From positions 1 through 10,529 of the forward strand of contig JALUTJ010000329.1 of assembly GCA_027057985.1 (NCBI GenBank): a stretch of 10,529 nt of DNA, written 5' to 3'. The position numbers were made by a program, and so were the translations under genes. Positions 7,695-10,529 of this stretch are shown here, piece by piece (the first letter of the stretch is position 1; each line of letters starts with the position of its first letter). The notes under the pieces are model-generated. The model was not told the origin of the DNA, did no database searches, and saw only the letters and a program-made list of their open reading frames with translations. The stretch comes from Chromatiales bacterium (lineage in GTDB: Bacteria; Pseudomonadota; Gammaproteobacteria; UBA6429; Thiohalophilaceae).

Positions 7695-10529
7695 TTAATC
7701 TGTCTGTTCCAATTCAATATCGATACCCAGTGAACGAATTTCCTTCAGCAGTACATTGAAGGATTCCGGCATACCGGCTTCCATCGTGTGGTTACCATCA
7801 ACGATGTTCTTGTACATCTTGGTACGACCGTTCACATCATCCGACTTAACGGTGAGCATTTCCTGCAGGGTATAGGCAGCACCGTAGGCTTCCAGTGCCC
7901 ACACTTCCATCTCACCGAAGCGCTGGCCACCGAACTGCGCCTTACCACCCAGAGGTTGCTGGGTAACCAGGCTGTATGGGCCGGTTGAACGGGCGTGCAT
8001 CTTGTCATCCACCAGGTGGTTGAGCTTGAGCATGTACATGTAACCAACGGTTACCTTACGTTCAAAGGCATCACCGGTACGGCCATTATATAAAGTACAC
8101 TGTCCGCTGGTCGGCAGGTCTGCCAGTTCCAGCAGTCCCTTGAGCTCAGACTCTTCAACACCGTCGAATACCGGTGTAGCGATAGGTACACCCGCTACCA
8201 GGTTACGTGCCAGCTCCAGAATTTCTTCATCGCTGAATGATTTCAGATCTTCGCTACGGCCACCAGATTTATTGTAAATCTTGTCGAGGAACTTGCGGAT
8301 TTCGACCACTTTTTCCTGAGCCTGGAGCATCTCACCGATCTTCTCACCCAGTCCTTTCGCGGCCCAGCCCAGATGGGTTTCCAGTACCTGTCCCACGTTC
8401 ATACGAGACGGTACACCCAGCGGGTTCAGCACCACGTCAACCGGTGTGCCGGTCTCATCGAATGGCATGTCTTCAACCGGTACGATCATGGAGATAACAC
8501 CCTTGTTACCGTGACGACCGGCCATCTTGTCACCCGGCTGGATACGACGCTTAACAGCCAGGTAAACCTTGACCATTTTCAGTACTCCCGGTGCCAGGTC
8601 ATCACCTGAAGTGAGCTTGCTCTTCTTCTCTTCGAACTTCTGATCGAATTCAACACGGATTTGCTTGACCCGCTCGGCAATGGCTTCAAGCTGGCTATTG
8701 GCTTCATCGTTACGCAGGCGGATTTCAAACCACTTTTCACGATCCAGTTCTTCAAGATACGCTTTTGTGATCTTGCTGCCACTGCTTAATCCATTCGGAC
8801 CACCATCGGCCATCTTGCCAAGCAGCATCTGCTCGGCACGTTGATAGGTATCATCTTCCATAATCCGGCGCTGATCATTGAAGTCCTTACGGATTTTTTC
8901 CATTTCCGCGTCTTCGATTGCCTGGGTACGGGAATCTTTTTCCAGCCCATCACGGGTAAAGACCTGAACATCGATAACAGTACCGTAGGTACTGCCTGAA
9001 ACACGCAGCGAAGTATCTTTTACATCCGAGGCTTTTTCACCAAAGATAGCACGCAGTAGTTTTTCTTCCGGTGTCAGCTGGGTTTCACCTTTCGGTGTTA
9101 CCTTACCCACCAGGATATCACCTGGCTTCACTTCGGCACCGATATAAACGATACCCGCTTCATCCAGCTTGGATAATGCTGCCTCACCGACGTTTGGAAT
9201 ATCACCGGTGATTTCTTCAGCCCCGAGCTTGGTATCACGAGCGACACAGGTGAGTTCCTGGATATGGATCGAGGTAAAGCGATCTTCCTGTACCACGCGT
9301 TCGGAAATAAGGATGGAATCCTCGAAGTTATAACCATTCCACGGCATAAAGGCCACGCGCATATTCTGACCCAGCGCCAGTTCACCAAGGTCGGTTGAAG
9401 GACCATCAGCGAGTACATCACCACGCTCGATGGTAATGCCCGGTGTCACCAGTGGACGCTGGTTAATACAGGTATTCTGGTTTGAGCGGGTGTACTTGGT
9501 CAGGTTGTAAATATCAACACCGGACTCACCCGCAGTAGTTTCATCATCATTAACACGAATAACGATACGACTGGCATCAACAGAGTCAACGATGCCGCCA
9601 CGTTTGGCAACAACGGTAACACCGGAGTCTACCGCAACAGTACGCTCAATACCGGTTCCGACCACAGGCTTCTCGGCCTTAAGTACAGGCACGGCCTGGC
9701 GTTGCATGTTTGAACCCATCAGAGCGCGGTTCGCATCATCGTGCTCAAGGAACGGAATCAGGGCCGCGGCAACCGAAACAACCTGCTTCGATGATACGTC
9801 CATATAGTTCACTTCTTCAGGTGAGGCAAAAGTGAATTCATTCTTGTGGCGACAGGGCACCATCTCGTCGGTCAGCTTGCCCTTGTTATCTACCTCAGCA
9901 TTCGCCTGGGCGATAACAAAGTCACTTTCCACGATAGCAGAGAGATAATCTACTTCGTCGGTTACCTTGCCATTTACAACCTTGCGGTACGGGGTTTCAA
10001 GGAAACCGTACTCGTTGGTACGTGCATAGATTGAGAGTGAGTTAATCAGGCCGATGTTTGGACCTTCAGGTGTTTCAATTGGGCAAACACGTCCATAGTG
10101 TGTTGGGTGTACGTCACGTACCTCGAAGCCGGCACGCTCACGTGTCAGACCACCCGGGCCAAGCGCAGAAATACGACGCTTATGCGTGATTTCTGATAAC
10201 GGGTTATTCTGATCCATGAACTGGGACAGCTGACTGGAACCAAAGAATTCTTTCACTGCCGCTGAAACCGGCTTGGCATTGATCATTTCCTGTGGCATCA
10301 GGTTATCGGCTTCAGCCAGGGTTAAACGTTCCTTAACCGCACGTTCGACACGCACCAGGCCAACACGGAACTGGTTTTCTGCCATTTCACCAACAGAACG
10401 GATACGACGGTTACCGAGGTGGTCGATATCATCGACTTCACCACGACCATCACGAATGTCGATCAGGGTCTTGATAACAGCAATGATATCGTCATTGGAG
10501 AGCGTACCCTCGCCTTCGATTTCGCTGCG
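7695..10529 (-). CDS. rpoB: DNA-directed RNA polymerase subunit beta, C-terminal 944 residues (5' end outside window)
   Basis: This is the second large subunit of the polymerase active site. The frame is open to the window edge and begins at a codon boundary, so about 410 N-terminal residues are missing; the Met at 10383-10385 is internal ([18 protein letters not shown] precedes it). The rifampicin pocket at 10161-10241, including [20 protein letters not shown] and then KRRISAL, is wild type at the E. coli positions 511, 513, 516, 526, 531 and 533. Further landmarks, by residue in the fragment, are NFEDSI (401-406), the active-site block [12 protein letters not shown] (666-677) with the two lysines equivalent to E. 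coli 1065 and 1073, and the C-terminal clamp-binding segment [20 protein letters not shown]. An insert between VFTRDG and GDDLAPG (about 529-642) is about a dozen residues longer than in E. coli. The protein ends [13 protein letters not shown]. Confidence 0.99.
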   Translation of the reverse strand, partial: RSEIEGEGTLSNDDIIAVIKTLIDIRDGRGEVDDIDHLGNRRIRSVGEMAENQFRVGLVRVERAVKERLTLAEADNLMPQEMINAKPVSAAVKEFFGSSQLSQFMDQNNPLSEITHKRRISALGPGGLTRERAGFEVRDVHPTHYGRVCPIETPEGPNIGLINSLSIYARTNEYGFLETPYRKVVNGKVTDEVDYLSAIVESDFVIAQANAEVDNKGKLTDEMVPCRHKNEFTFASPEEVNYMDVSSKQVVSVAAALIPFLEHDDANRALMGSNMQRQAVPVLKAEKPVVGTGIERTVAVDSGVTVVAKRGGIVDSVDASRIVIRVNDDETTAGESGVDIYNLTKYTRSNQNTCINQRPLVTPGITIERGDVLADGPSTDLGELALGQNMRVAFMPWNGYNFEDSILISERVVQEDRFTSIHIQELTCVARDTKLGAEEITGDIPNVGEAALSKLDEAGIVYIGAEVKPGDILVGKVTPKGETQLTPEEKLLRAIFGEKASDVKDTSLRVSGSTYGTVIDVQVFTRDGLEKDSRTQAIEDAEMEKIRKDFNDQRRIMEDDTYQRAEQMLLGKMADGGPNGLSSGSKITKAYLEELDREKWFEIRLRNDEANSQLEAIAERVKQIRVEFDQKFEEKKSKLTSGDDLAPGVLKMVKVYLAVKRRIQPGDKMAGRHGNKGVISMIVPVEDMPFDETGTPVDVVLNPLGVPSRMNVGQVLETHLGWAAKGLGEKIGEMLQAQEKVVEIRKFLDKIYNKSGGRSEDLKSFSDEEILELARNLVAGVPIATPVFDGVEESELKGLLELADLPTSGQCTLYNGRTGDAFERKVTVGYMYMLKLNHLVDDKMHARSTGPYSLVTQQPLGGKAQFGGQRFGEMEVWALEAYGAAYTLQEMLTVKSDDVNGRTKMYKNIVDGNHTMEAGMPESFNVLLKEIRSLGIDIELEQTD

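Noticed and set aside
10383..10385. ATG as the start of rpoB
   Set aside because: The same frame continues upstream to the window edge with conserved beta-subunit residues, so this Met is internal.

Overview
This window is an ordinary but well-preserved stretch of core transcription and translation genes, all on the minus strand. Reading in the direction of transcription (high to low coordinates) the order is rpoB (5' part missing), rpoC, rpsL, rpsG, fusA and tuf (only the first 24 codons). The proteins look gammaproteobacterial: both large RNA polymerase subunits carry the extra domains known from Escherichia coli (the insert in beta and SI3 in the beta' trigger loop), and conserved blocks align almost residue for residue. 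In E. coli the rpoBC and str loci lie far apart; here rpoC is followed after 147 bp by rpsL, as in Pseudomonas and many other non-enteric gammaproteobacteria. I cannot name a genus from sequence alone.

Layout. 7695-10529 encodes the C-terminal 944 residues of RpoB. A 56-bp AT-rich spacer with a good Shine-Dalgarno site leads to rpoC (3397-7638, GTG start). The 147-bp rpoC-rpsL gap is the regulatory centre of the window. It contains an inverted repeat resembling an rpoC terminator, a strong sigma70-type promoter whose -35 box lies in the loop of that repeat, a GC-rich discriminator, and a long hairpin in the rpsL leader. The str genes follow: rpsL (2875-3249), a structured 120-bp gap, rpsG (2284-2754), a 27-bp gap, fusA (160-2256, TTG start), an 86-bp AT-rich gap, and the start of tuf.

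How the genes work together. RpoB and RpoC form the catalytic core of RNA polymerase. S12 and S7 are primary components of the 30S decoding centre and head, and EF-G and EF-Tu drive elongation. In E. coli, S7 represses its own cistron and downstream str cistrons by binding the rpsL-rpsG gap. The gap here has two clear hairpins plus a small one over the rpsG start, so the same control is plausible but unproven.

I found no mobile element, CRISPR array, tRNA, rRNA or novel gene cassette, and no sign of a previously undescribed system. The points worth a second look are the nested terminator/promoter, the structured leaders and the TTG start of fusA.
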